The notes beneath the pieces are model-generated. The model did not search any database and was not told the origin of the DNA. It worked only from the letters and a program-made list of their open reading frames with translations. A stretch of 64,000 nucleotides of DNA, from NCBI GenBank assembly GCA_963681505.1, contig OY811988.1, positions 2,622,306 to 2,686,305 on the forward strand. The letters are read 5' to 3'. This document shows positions 36,548 to 47,584 of this stretch, piece by piece. How positions within the stretch are numbered: the first letter of the stretch is position 1; every line of letters begins with the position of its first letter. The stretch is from Eunapius fragilis. Taxonomy: Eukaryota; Porifera; Demospongiae; Spongillida; Spongillidae. The translations under genes were made by a program, and so were the position numbers.

Positions 36548-37602
36548 TAGGCTTGGATCCTAATGGAATAGTAGCAGCGGCTAACACGTGTCCATTGATA
36601 TACTGCAACAACAAGATTGCTAGTGTGACATTGGCAAGTCCTGCAGACATTTGTGCTGGTGGTCGCATAGGTGTACTTTGTGGCTAATATCCAAATGGCT
36701 CTAATGTGGTGTTTGCATTTAAAGAGTGTCTGAAGTGCTCCAATATGTGGCTACTCATGTATGCCATACTGGGGGCACTTCTGGTGGTTGCCCTGTTTGC
36801 ACTTAACATCAATGTCACATCAGGCACTCTTTATGGTCCTATATTCTATGCAAACATCCTTGTTGTTAATGCTACTATTTTCTTCAGTCAGACAGGTTTA
36901 GCACCACTAGAAATTATAGTATCCATCATCAATTTGGACCTGGGATTTCTTTGGTGGGATGGATGGGTTAACCAAAATAGTCCTCCAGTTTGTATTTCTA
37001 TCTTATTGCGATTGTATTCGTTACAATCCTCACCAGCCATTACTGCTTATCTTGGTCATCCACCAATGATGGGTCACAGCCTAAGTCTGTAGGAAGTAGA
37101 GCTGTACATGTCCTTTTACTCTAACATATCTCTCTTACTTCAAAATACTGCGAGCTGTTATCGATATTCTCACATATACAAATGTCTACCACCAAAATGG
37201 TACCACAGTTGCAGTGTGGTTTTATGATGGAAATATCAAATATTCAGGTGGGAAACATATTTTGCTGTTGGCATTGGCCATGGTCACTGGTATCTTCCTC
37301 ATTGTTTACACACTTGCCCTGACATTAATACCAATCATTGACGTGTATAGTGAAAGCATTGTACTTGGCTCAACCAAAATGTGAGCAGCTTAAAACATCT
37401 AAACGATGCATACTATGCGCCCCATTGGCTTGTAATTCTGTATATCATAGGGCCTTTCTTGGGGTCTGAGAATCCATCGTTCCTTTTATTGATCCATGTC
37501 AATTTGTTTTTCGTATTTATATTCATCCAAACACACATCATGCCATTTGGAGAGCCAGACAAACAAAGATACCTTAGAAAGGATATGTGTTTTACCCTCT
37601 AA
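36548..37602 (+). pseudogene. Broken multi-pass membrane protein gene (invertebrate uncharacterised family)
   Basis: Translation in shifting frames gives a cysteine-rich segment (NTCPLIYCNN, ADICAGGRIGVLCG) followed by hydrophobic blocks: CSNMWLLMYAILGALLVVAL, GPIFYANILVVNATIFF, IINLDLGF, VWFYDGNIKYSGGKHILLLA and LNDAYYAPHWLVILYIIGPF. This order (small Cys-rich ectodomain with a GVLCG motif, then several membrane helices) matches, from memory, a large family of uncharacterised membrane proteins in sponges and cnidarians. A TAA at 36685-36687 interrupts the Cys-rich part. The frame then changes before 37148 and again before 37381, and the 3' part is missing. Function is unknown. I consider it a pseudogene, or a gene with sequence errors. 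Confidence 0.6.
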
Positions 37603-39580
37603 ATTATGCCATATTGTCATTGATTGTTTCTTATCTGAATGCAAATGAAACCAACAATATGCATTTAAAGGCAGTAGCGGGCCAGGAAAATTACTGGGAA
37701 TAGCACTTTTTTGTATACTTTGCACTATTCTTTTTCAAATTCCTATCGAAAAATGTGGCAGATTAAAAGGAACATAGTCACACCAGAATGGTACACCACA
37801 GCCTCCCAGTAAAAGATCAGTCATCAATGCACCTGCAGGTCATGTTGATTTTGATCAGGATACGCTGTGAGAATCTTTACTTTAAACATGCAGGAACTTG
37901 GATCCATCACAGTAGTTTGACTTGTGTCTGCATGGATAGTAGTGTTGATTGTCGATAAATTGGAGAACTTTAGCTTTCGTGTTATAAAATTTTGTAGGAA
38001 AAGTTTTTAGTCTGACTCAGCAACTAGAAAAGAATGAATTTTTGTGCATAACATTACACAAAACAATCTACAACAACGCCACTTGAAGGAATTAGACATA
38101 TGAGTGGAGAAACTACTATTATATGAAAGACACCACTCCATTTGAGAGGTGGGACAACAGCAATTAATTACTATTTATGGGGCTGAAATTAATAATTGTA
38201 AAATGCTGTTGCTCATTAGTATGATTATTCATCGGCCACACCCACTTATTTACTAAACCCTTTGTTGCTAATAGTCATATTCCATCATACATTCTAGGGA
38301 TCAAATTAATCAGTCTACATGTAGATCATTAAATAAAGCTATGTTAAGCCATCTGTTGCTTGAATTTCAACATTGCACATGTAGAGGCATTAGAGTAAAG
38401 CAAAAAAAATTTAACAATGCATAGTCATCGTATTTTATTCCACAACCTTTCTCCAGAAGATATATTTACGTGTACAGCTTTTGTTCAATTCATTGCCAGC
38501 CATAAATATGATTGTTATCCATTGAATCTATCCAGGGTCAAGAAGCAGATTGCTGGCACCCATTGGAAAATTGTGCTGTTTGCTGCATTGCTCCACGTGT
38601 GCTATACTCTGTATCAGAATGTATGTCCCCAAATCTATCCTTGGCCTTGAGTGCGTAACAACCCCAGATAAATGCCCCGGTGACTAAAACTTAAGTCTCA
38701 CATTAAGTATCTCACCATTAGAGAACAGTGCACGATTCTAAACAGCACAATACCAAAACAGGCTGTGTGAAGGAACAGCTGATTCGTATTGTTAATCATA
38801 TTGTCATAACAAGGAGAATTTTCATCACGTGACATAGTTCTCCTTGTCTATGTCTCCACAGGGGAAAAAAAGCATCATCGAGTCAATCAAAATGAGTAAT
38901 TAATTATATATGCACATGAATACTGTTCAATCATGCAGTGATTTTACGAGTGATTTATGAAATCAAATTTTGATTTTATACTCTGTGTTCGCAAATTGCC
39001 TCAACTTACGGCCATTACTGTAATCGAATATCCAATGCATAGTCAATGGTACAAACCGCGAATTAAATTTCATTCTTGACTTCATATGTTTTCTAACTAC
39101 ACACTCGTTCCCACGACCGTAAATACCTCGAGCGTCAAGAAAGTGGTAAGTGCTGAAGAAGAGTCTCTCTTTGAGCAAGGATTACGAATTACGTTTTATA
39201 TGACCGTTCTATGTGTTGCCCATTTTGCCTGGTTAATTACATTGTCTTCTCTTCTCCTTATACTAGTATCTAGTCTGGATCGAGCGCTTATTGGACGTAC
39301 ATAGCGTGGTACTAGCATAGATATTTAATATCTATGGAACTAGTACTGTCGAACTGCTTCAAAGGTGAGGCGGATTCAGACATAGATATTAGGAGTACTA
39401 ACTGTAGTAATTGAGTATGGGAAACGAGTCACGTGAGCGCACCACTCTACGCGTTATCTTAAAGGACGAGGTGGGGCGTAAATAGAGGCGCAGAGCGCGC
39501 CAAGCGCATTCTGATCGCTACCAAAAGAGGGTTATTATAAGGCGCTCGCATGCTTTTGAATCACGTGACCTCAACATACA
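37603..39580. other. No firm gene; one short membrane-type frame
   Basis: A 72-codon plus-strand frame at 39086-39304 has two sequons (NYT, NTS) and one hydrophobic helix (FAWLITLSSLLLILVSSL). It matches nothing I know. A possible donor (GTG|GTAAGT) lies inside it. A 77-codon frame at 38417-38650 is likewise unassigned. The rest shows nothing. Confidence 0.3.
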
Positions 39581-39582
39581 TA

Positions 39583-39742
39583 CACAGGGAAAAAAATCGT
39601 GTTCCGGACCTTGGGTTTTAACCTATCGACCATGGGATCTGTTCCATCAAACGTATCAAAGACTTTGAATACGTTTGATGGAACAGATCCCATGGTCGAT
39701 AGGTTAAAACCCAAGGTCCAGAACACGATTTTTTTCCTGTGA
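39583..39742. repeat. Foldback element: ~160 bp near-perfect palindrome
   Basis: The arm beginning CACAGGGAAAAAAATCGTG is mirrored with about two differences per 75 bases (one C/T substitution and one single-base indel), leaving almost no loop. It lies about 260 bp before the start of the Gypsy coding region. It could be a MITE collapsed to its inverted repeats or an inverted insertion at the retroelement boundary. Confidence 0.88.
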
Positions 39743-39769
39743 TATCCTGTGATAGGTCATCCGGTGGAG

Positions 39770-42400
39770 TCTGTGTGGGTTAGTAGGCCCCATTACTGGT
39801 TAAAATATATATATACATTGGGGTGATGGACAGCTAAACTACTTCCTAGTTTTACTCGATACTACAGTAGCCGTTTTTCTAGTGTGTACTTTGCGGAGCA
39901 CTGATATTGTAGCGGAAGGGATTTACGGCATACTGAGGGGCATTTTGTTGGTATCATTTGATCACTTTTTCGATTACAAAAACGTGCAGCTCGCTACAGT
40001 GGTGACCCTAAGCCTGAAGCATATTTCATGGCTGAAGAACGCGCAATTTTCCTCAAACTAACGACCTTCTGGATTTCCCTACCAGATGTTTGGTTTGTGC
40101 AAGCCGTGGCACAGTTCACCCTTTGTAAGATTACTTCTGACAAGACAATGTACTACTATGCGCTTGCAGCGCTCGACCAGGCAACGGCGGCGCGCTTTAT
40201 GGACCTAATCAGTCAGCCACTGACTACCGGCAAATACAAAGCACTGAAAACCCACCTTTTGGACACGTTTGGCCTCAGCACACAAGAGCGGGCATCCTGA
40301 CTTCTCCATTTTCACACGCTAGGCAATTCCAAACCCTCGGCTTTAATGGATGAAATGCTGGCTTTACTTGGAGACCGCCCTCCATGTTTCCTGTTTGAAC
40401 AACTTTTCCTTGAGCGCCTACCTGAGGACGTCCGAGTTCATTTGGCAGGTGCACAATTCACGGATTGCTGCCAGCTAGCCACAAAAGCCGACGTTTATTG
40501 GGTGAGCCGGGATACAAGGTTTAGTGCTAACGCCATTCATCAAAGAACATCTAGCTAGCGGACAGAAGTCTAAAGCGCAGCTTTGTCCCCCTCTCCCTGC
40601 CAAAGTGTGTTACTACCATCGCACCTATGGGGAGGCAGCTAGCAAATGTAGACCACCTTGTGACTGGTCGGGAAAAGGGCAGGCCGGTCGCCAATGATGG
40701 CCTCGGCGGCTGGCCAGAACAATAGCCTCCTTTTTCTACATGACACCATCTCTGGACGACAGTTTCTTGTTGGCACCGGAACTGAGGTCAGTGTTGTACC
40801 AGCCACTAGTTAGGACATGCGCACAGCACAACCAGGACCATCGCTATTGGCAGCCAATGGCAGCTCCATCAAAACTTATGGTTCACGCAGCCTTTCCCTT
40901 CATTTTGCCTCCAACAAGTACCAGTGGACTTTCACTATCGCTGATGTTTCTCGCCCTCTGTTGTGAGCAGATTTTCTCCGCTCAAACTCTCTCCTAGTTG
41001 ACCTCAAAGGTAAATCGTCTTGTGGATGCAGTGACTTTCCTTTCCATCCCATTGGGCACATCCAATGCCCAAGCACCTCATATCAGCGCCATCGCAAGCT
41101 CTACCGACCAATATGACATGTTGCTCTCCGTATTTCCAGACATCATGACATCATGACACCTAACTTTACTCGAGCACCAGTCAAACATGGCGTAGAACAT
41201 TTCATTGTCACTAAAGGACCGCCTGTCCATTCACATGCCCGCCGTCTACCTCCTGACAAATTGGCAGCAGCCAAAGTCAAGTTTGAGGACAGGAAGGCAT
41301 GGGCATCATTCAACGGTCATCCAGTCCATGGCATCTCCCCTACATATGTTACCGAAGGCAGCTGGAGGTTGGCATCCTTGTGGTGACTACAGGCGTCTTA
41401 ATGGCATCACAGTACCTGATCGGTACCCAGTGCCCCATATTCAGGACTTTTCAAACCACCTCGCTGGCAAAACCATCTTCTCCAAGATCGACCTGGTGCG
41501 CGGCTATCACCAGATTCCTGTTGCGGCTGAAGATATTCCAAGGACGGCCATTACAACACCCTTCGGGCTTTATGAGTTCCTGAGGATGCCTTTTGGCCTC
41601 AAGAATTCTGCCCAAGCTTTCCAGCGTCTTATGGATACAGTTTGCCAGGGTTTAGATTTCACCTTCGTTTATATCGATGATATCTTGGTGGCTATCAACA
41701 ACATTGAGACACACAAAGAACACCTCCGCCTGCTTTTTCAACGTTTACAAGATTTTGGCATGGTGATTAATGTCTCGAAATGTCAGTTTGGCCATGATTC
41801 CATCGATTTCTTGGGCCATCGCATCAATAGCACTGGATCTTTTCCATTACCTGACAAGGTACAGGCTATCTCAGAGTTCAATCAACCAGTGACCATAAAA
41901 GGGCTACAATGGGCATGGTAAAATTCTATCGTCGATTCACTCCAGCAGCTGCACAATTGATGTCTCCATTATTTGATGCTTTGGAAGGCAAGCCCAAAAC
42001 ACTGGTTTGGAATGATGCTATGGTGAAAGCTTTCCAAGACACTAAGAGACCGTTAGTTGAGGCCACTTTACTTACGCACCCCCGTCCTGATGCATCTATT
42101 TCACTCACAGTGGATGCCTCTGACCATGCAGTAGGTGCAGTCCTTCAACAGTTTATGAACGACACTTGGCATCCACTAGCATTCTTCAGCAAGAAATTGA
42201 GACCCCCTGAAAAAAAGTACAGTGCCTTTGATAGGGAATTACTCGCCTTATACCTAGGCATATGGCATTTCCGATATTTCCTAGAGGGCCGTTCATTTTT
42301 TGCCTATACCGACCACAAACCACTCACATTCTGTATGTCCAAAATGTCTGAACCATGGTCAAGTAGACAGCAACGTCACCTTTCTGAGCCAGTTGTGTGT
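39770..42400 (+). mobile_element. Ty3/Gypsy retrotransposon, truncated at the 3' side
   Basis: A primer-binding-type sequence (TGGTGACCC) at about 40001 follows GCTACAG, so the 5' LTR should end near 40000; its left end is not fixed. Gag begins at 40028 (KLTTFWISLPDVWFVQAVAQ) and meets a TGA at 40298. A second Gag piece contains MDEMLALLGDRPPCFLFEQL. A zinc-knuckle-like segment and protease (GRQFLVGTGTEVSVVPA) follow in broken frames. Reverse transcriptase is nearly complete at 41205-41921, with [11 protein letters not shown], the [14 protein letters not shown] block and the catalytic YIDDIL. RNase H follows (LTVDASDHAVGAVLQQF) to about 42400. No integrase or 3' LTR is seen. Several frameshifts make it inactive. 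Confidence 0.85.
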
Positions 42401-42920
42401 TGTAATTATCCGCAAACCTGTCAACAGAATAGGACCCATGCATTTTCCAAGTAACAGAATTATTGAGGGTTTACCTGCCAGTCATTGTAATCAACAATTG
42501 CGACTAATAAAATCAGCCATTTTCGCTATGAGGTACCCATTCAGGCTCCAGCCTGATGTGATAAGTGATGCAAGTTTTGAACACTTTCAAGGCCTGCTCT
42601 TGCAGAATAGGCTTCTTACTACCTACATGTACTTAAAGAATGTGTCCTACATTTTGATAATCCGAAAACCATCTAACGCGTATTGCACAACTTAACTGCC
42701 ATGGAATCAAGCTCTCTACTCACCACAACTAGTTCTCTGCATGTGGAGCTTTGCACAGCCTCTTCTGAGGATCTCATTCCTTGAGCTACATGTGTACCAT
42801 GCTCTACTATATACCCACCATAAACCCATATCACTCGCATCAGAATAAACTACTCTACAGCAGATGCGGTATGCCAAATACATGTAGGTAGTGCACATAA
42901 AAGACATACACAGCGTTAGG
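42400..42920. other. No feature seen
   Basis: Sequence between the truncated Gypsy element and the 5S-like segment. I recognise nothing in it. Confidence 0.4.
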
Positions 42921-42924
42921 TGAT

Positions 42925-42979
42925 GCCTACGACCATACCACGCTGAAAGCACCGGTTCCCGTCCGATCACCGAAGTTAA
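42925..42979 (+). pseudogene. Truncated 5S rRNA sequence (5' half)
   Basis: It begins GCCTACGACCATACCACGCT, with CACCGGTTCCCGTCCGATCA and CGAAGTTAA following. This is the conserved first ~55 nt of eukaryotic 5S rRNA, including the GCCUACGRCCAUACCAC start and GAUCACCGAAGUUAA. The remaining ~65 nt, with the internal-promoter C box and 3' pairing strand, are replaced by unrelated sequence. It is not a functional 5S gene. It could be the head of a 5S-derived SINE or a retroposed fragment. Confidence 0.85.
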
Positions 42980-43375
42980 CCCAATCGCCACCTAAACACA
43001 GTCCTAAGTATGCAATTATTAAAATAATTATTAATACATTAGTCACCGCATGTCTCGTGTTTGAACATTAGTAGCAGCGCTAAACAAAAAGTCGGTTAGA
43101 GTCGGCTAAGTCTAGCAATGTTTTTAAAGCGTTCCAGTCGTGTTACACCTTTATAGCACATCATATTGTAGGGGGAAAGCCCAGAAGATCCATATATAGC
43201 CCTCTTCTTCTCTGTGTATATGGTTTAACACAAAATTGGAGAGCTCTCAGAGACCACTATCAGGTAAATCCCAGTATGACGGTGCTTCTGCAACAGATAA
43301 ATCTCAACATGCTCCATTGCATAATTTAGTACTTAGTCATGTCACGTGGCCTGCTGAAGTTTCAAGCCACACAAA

Positions 43376-43442
43376 GTATCGTAATCCTTCATGAAATTAT
43401 TTCGGATGAACTGGATCGTAAGGGCACTCTTTCCCACACCTC
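43376..43442 (-). pseudogene. Orphan exon fragment of a Ras-family GTPase
   Basis: After a good acceptor (AAGCAG|GA) the minus strand reads GGVGKSALTIQFIRN and NFMKDYDT. This is the P-loop (GxxxxGKS, last part) and switch I approach of Ras/R-Ras/M-Ras proteins, which bind GTP and signal at membranes. The expected continuation (D-PTIEDSY) is absent. The frame runs on as unrelated residues to a TGA, and no clear donor follows. Neither the preceding exon nor the later G-box exons are seen nearby. I read it as a relocated or decaying exon. Confidence 0.65.
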
Positions 43443-43529
43443 CTGCTTGATATTGGACACACTGAGGAAGAAAGGGGGTTGTGGGGTTAATTAATAGGAA
43501 TTATACTTATGAAGATTACCATAGCTTCC

Positions 43530-43927
43530 CCAAAACTCCAACTTTATGCGCACCAGTGGGGATAACTCCAAGCTATCACACCATGCATACCGGGATTCAA
43601 TGCATATAAATTTCTGGTCATGAATCTTGCAACTGGGCCCAAGACTAAATCCATGGATAAAATTTTTCAAACAATGCTAGCAAGACGCTTAGCTTTTAGA
43701 CTGCAGAAGGTTAGAGCACCTTGTGATGTGGACTGTAAGGCTTGCATTTTTATAATAGGAACCGTTTCCTGACCCTTCTGCAAGTTTATCTCAAAACCCA
43801 ACCATGTTAGCGAGTGTGATGGTGTCCAAACAGATTTATCATCATTAAAAACAAAACCTGACTTCTGCAACGTGTCCCATACCCACCCACTGCCCCTCTT
43901 AGCCTCTTCCTCACCCCGCAAAGACAC
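43530..43927 (-). pseudogene. DIRS-type reverse transcriptase relic
   Basis: The minus strand reads LQKSGFVFNDDKSVWTPSHS, LTWLGFEINLQKGQ, VPIIKMQAL, then after a stop MDLVLGPVARFMTRNLYAL. This matches the connection between reverse transcriptase and RNase H in DIRS-like elements (GFVxNxxKS-W-P, W-LGF-I, LGPVxRxxTRxLY). The catalytic domain is not present. At least one in-frame stop. Confidence 0.65.
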
Positions 43928-44200
43928 ACCAATTACTTAATGGCCTTCAGGCCACTTGCCCGCCATAACCATAGGCGGCCCCAGCATTTTATGGAGGGGG
44001 CAAAGCATAGAAGGGTGCCAAAATGGGAGGGGCATTTACTATGTTATGGTAATAATGGATTTTGATTATTATTCATGTTGCTACACTTCATGCAAGTAAA
44101 AACTCGGTCACTGCTACTCTAAGATTAGAACTCGTTTTCCTTTTGCATACGTGGATGAGGGATTGCCTGGATGTCATAAATTCATATTCAATACATGTAC

Positions 44201-44900
44201 TCAAAAGTTAAGTTCTGTCTGTCCCCCATGTGGCAAGGTTCCACACCAGCCCACAGTTCCATTTGCTTGGTGAGGCTCTCCTTCATTTCTAACAGGATTT
44301 TCTTTATGGCACTGGGCCGTTGCAATATTAGCACAAAAGAGCTTTCCCTGTTTTTCATACCATGCCTCTGGACGTAAAGGGAAAGGAAGGCAAGAGATTA
44401 CATTCAATTATTACCTTGAATAGTATTTTCTTCATGGGAGGATACCTCATTGTCATTTTGTTCAGTTATATTGCTGGGACTAGATAAGTATCCAAACATG
44501 TCGATGTCTACCTCCATCCTTATGTTATCTTCATCTGACTCATCTATTTCCCCAGTTTGTTTGTCCATTGACAATTCATCATATCCCTCCAACTCCTTAT
44601 CATTAAAGTATAAGAGGTCAACATAAATGTCATTTTGCTCCAATTTGTTTGCACTTGCTCTGATATCTCTCATTAAATTACTGCTTATTTTTTTCCACGC
44701 TAGGAATAACAGTAGCTAGCTGTTGGATGTTAAGGAGTTTTAAAGTTTTGGGCTGCGAATTCACTGCTTCTGATATTAAGGCCATTGGATATATTGATGG
44801 GGGTGGTGGAAGTACACTCTTCATCTTCTGTTTATATTTAGCAGCCTCAAGGTAGCCACTCCAGCCAACAGTGTGCTGGAGGTTATGGTAGATGTAGCCA
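44201..44900 (-). CDS. Last two exons of a minus-strand gene (acidic C-terminal region), unknown function
   Basis: Exon a (44900-44415) follows a pyrimidine-rich acceptor (TTTCTGCCAG). It reads GYIYHNLQHTVGWSGYLEAA, then LPPPPSIYPMALISEA, and, after a one-base slip in a run of seven A near 44690, an acidic stretch (DESDEDNIRMEVDIDMFGYL). A 47 bp intron (donor CAAG|GTAATA, acceptor GTCCAG) joins in frame to exon b (44367-44201), which reads EAWYEKQGKLFCANIATAQC and ends with TGA. The tiny intron and matched phase support real coding sequence. It probably belongs to the same gene as 47585-48924, but the linking exon was not found. No family is recognised. Confidence 0.5.
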
Positions 44901-45132
44901 CTGGCAGAAAGAGTAGGAGGGGTGGGTTACAATTCTAACTAAATGGACCAGAAAATTGCAGTTGTCATGGCCACACTCCCACCATGCATGCTAGTCCATC
45001 CCAACACATGCCCAAAACTGTACCAAGTTACTTAGCATGTGAGCGTGAGCAAGGCCCTATTGCAATGACCACAACGCTTACCAATAGTGTGAGCATCTGC
45101 CACATGTCTCTGGGTATGTCACACACAAAAAT

Positions 45133-45391
45133 TATAAATTAAAAAAGACAGCACTCTACACTTGACACAAGCAAAGGGAAAGTGATGATTGCCTCAACTA
45201 ACTGTTTCTCTGAGGAGAATTTCTGTTGAGTGACACTACGAAGTCAACTGAAACCAGATACAAGTGGCGTCACCACCTTGAAGTAAGCTTCTTCCACTTC
45301 GGAAGTCGAAGACTAGAACCTGTGATATGCCGCCGCACAATCTGTAATAGTGGATATACGACAATGGAGAGGCAATCCGATGGACCCCGCC
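45133..45391. repeat. Dispersed ~256 bp repeat, copy 2 (SINE-like candidate)
   Basis: Direct copy of 32097-32353 with scattered substitutions and small indels, ending at the same GATGGACCCCG boundary. Confidence 0.75.
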
Positions 45392-45909
45392 CTAAGAAAA
45401 ATTTTGACATGTCATGCCATGACTTAGCATTACATGGTTTACAATGCCTTGCCATGACATGGCATTCAATTGAGACATCAATTGGCCTGATCAGGCCTGA
45501 AGTACCATGAAAGGTATCCATGAACTTGCATTACGTATCCAAGACACACCATGCTTATTATGATATGCAATACTTTAATACTTGTATTAACACAATTACA
45601 AGACATCAAACAACAATTACATAATTATTAGCAGCTCTACATTTTTGATTAGCCTTTTCTTGAAACTTCTTTGAATCAAACTTCTCATCAGGAAATCGTT
45701 GCTTCATCAACTCTGTATATTAAACTATATGTTATTCATGATATTTTTTATACAACCATTTACATGTACCTATAATGGTGCCAGCCTTCTCTTGGTCTAG
45801 CATAGGTTTCTTGCTTTTTTGTTGATGGAAAGATTAAACTCTGGGACAGTTCTTCTTTAGTGAAGTACAAGTCAAGGAGCACGAGCTCAAACAAGTATAT
45901 ATACTTGTA

Positions 45910-47100
45910 AGGATAAAGCACGAACTATCCACCTAGTTGGACACAACGTACGGAATCCAGGAGTTGAAGGAGCAAGTTCAGATTTAAGTCGATTAAAAAT
46001 AGCTTCCCGTTTCGGTGAAAACTTCACCAGCTTGGAAATCTCAAATACTGTGTCAAGAGTGTCCTCGAAGTATTTTGTTCTTTTTCACCATGTCTGAGGC
46101 TGCAAGGTTTAATGCATGTCCATAGCAGTGTGTGTATGTCTCATGGGATTCCTCTGCCAATATCTGAGCTGCAACTCCATTTCTATGCCCTGCCATGTTT
46201 GCTGCTTCGTCGTAGCATTGACCCCTGCAGTTGGTAATAGGTAAGTTCATCCGTATCATGGTGTCCTTCAGGATGTGCACTATTGTGTCACTCTTGGTTG
46301 ATTCCACAACATACACTTCAACGAAATCACACAAGTTCCTCATCAACTGTACGGAAACATACCACCACCTGCTCTTTGTTTGAAGCATCAGTAACTTCAT
46401 CAGCCATGATACAGAAATGCTTTGCATTTTGGATTTTTGCAGCAATGTCCCTTACAACACTGGAGCCCATAATAGACAGCAGTTCATTTTGGATATGAGC
46501 ACTAGTGTACTTGCTAGTCTTTTGCTGCATCCAGTTAACCAATTCCGGCTTTTTAATGGCAAGGAGATGGAGAAGTTGGATAAAGTTGCTATCCTTCTCA
46601 TCTTTATCACCTTGTCTGGCTAAAAATCTTATATTTTCAGCAATAGTTACAAGGCATTGTCCACTAATCTCCTTTCCTTCAGCATGAGCAGTTGAAAGCA
46701 TCTCTCCGATGTCCCTTGTTGTTTCAGGAATCGTAACAAGGACTTCAACGGCTTTCTTGTGTGTGGTAGTTTGCTCATGGCGTGCAAAGGCAACAGTAGC
46801 ATCCTTCCAGTTGGAAAACCCACCACAGACAAAGGGTGAATCCTTTATGTTGCCAGAGGCCAGGCTCAACTTTCCTTCATTGACGGCTTTAACGCAAGTG
46901 TGGCAAAACGAGAGGTCTTGAGAGCTATCGTAGTTTAGCCAGTGCCAGTTGGAAAACCAGTTACGATTAAAAGAACGCTTTACCATTTTTTTCTGGCCAA
47001 ACGTGCATCGGAAATACACATTTCAACGGCTGATTAGGAGCAACATCCATGTTTGGTGGTTTAAGCTCGGGAACACTTACAGTATTCATACCCGCCATCT
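45910..47100 (-). pseudogene. hAT-superfamily (DUF4371/ZMYM1-like) transposase relic
   Basis: The minus-strand product begins with MAGMNTVSVPELKPPNMD. After a frameshift it shows a TTF-type zinc-finger-like segment (WLNYDSSQDLSFCHTCVKAV, then an HEQTTTHKKAVE block), the DUF4371 core (FCIMADEVTDASNKEQVV, GQCYDEAANMAGHRNGVAAQ, THCYGHALNLAASDMV) and the RTLCPTRWIVRA block. Frameshifts fall near 46985, 46330 and 46055. The C-terminal dimerisation segment is not seen. It lies between two exon groups of the RAG1-N-like gene and on the same strand, so it looks like an intronic insertion. It cannot encode an active transposase as it stands. Confidence 0.8.
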
Positions 47101-47584
47101 ACACATGCTCCAGCCGCAACTATGATCACGATGAATATTTAAAATCGATATAACTTTAGTTAATAACTTATAATTAGGCCAAAAACCTGTACGGCTTTGG
47201 CCGTACAGGCCGTAGTGGTTGCTACGGCCCTGTTGAACTGTGTCATCTTGCAAAAAAAGTATCTGGGGTACAATAGCATTCCTGTGGGCTCAAGACGACT
47301 CATGCTCTAAAACTGCACTATATTACTTCTTCCAGTTACAAAATCCTTTAGTTGTGAATGCATTCCCCTGATTGGCTCTCCAATGTTCGCCTCTCAAAGT
47401 GGCATCACTAAATAAGAGACAGGGTAGGCACTACAAAGCATCTTTACTGACAGAGTATGAGCGCCACTGTCTGCCACCCTCATTTACTTGCCACACATGG
47501 CATAACTTGCACTACATTCAGATGAATTGAGCTGCAAAATTAAAGAACATTTCAAGAGTTTAGAATTCCCCATTTGTCATTTAC

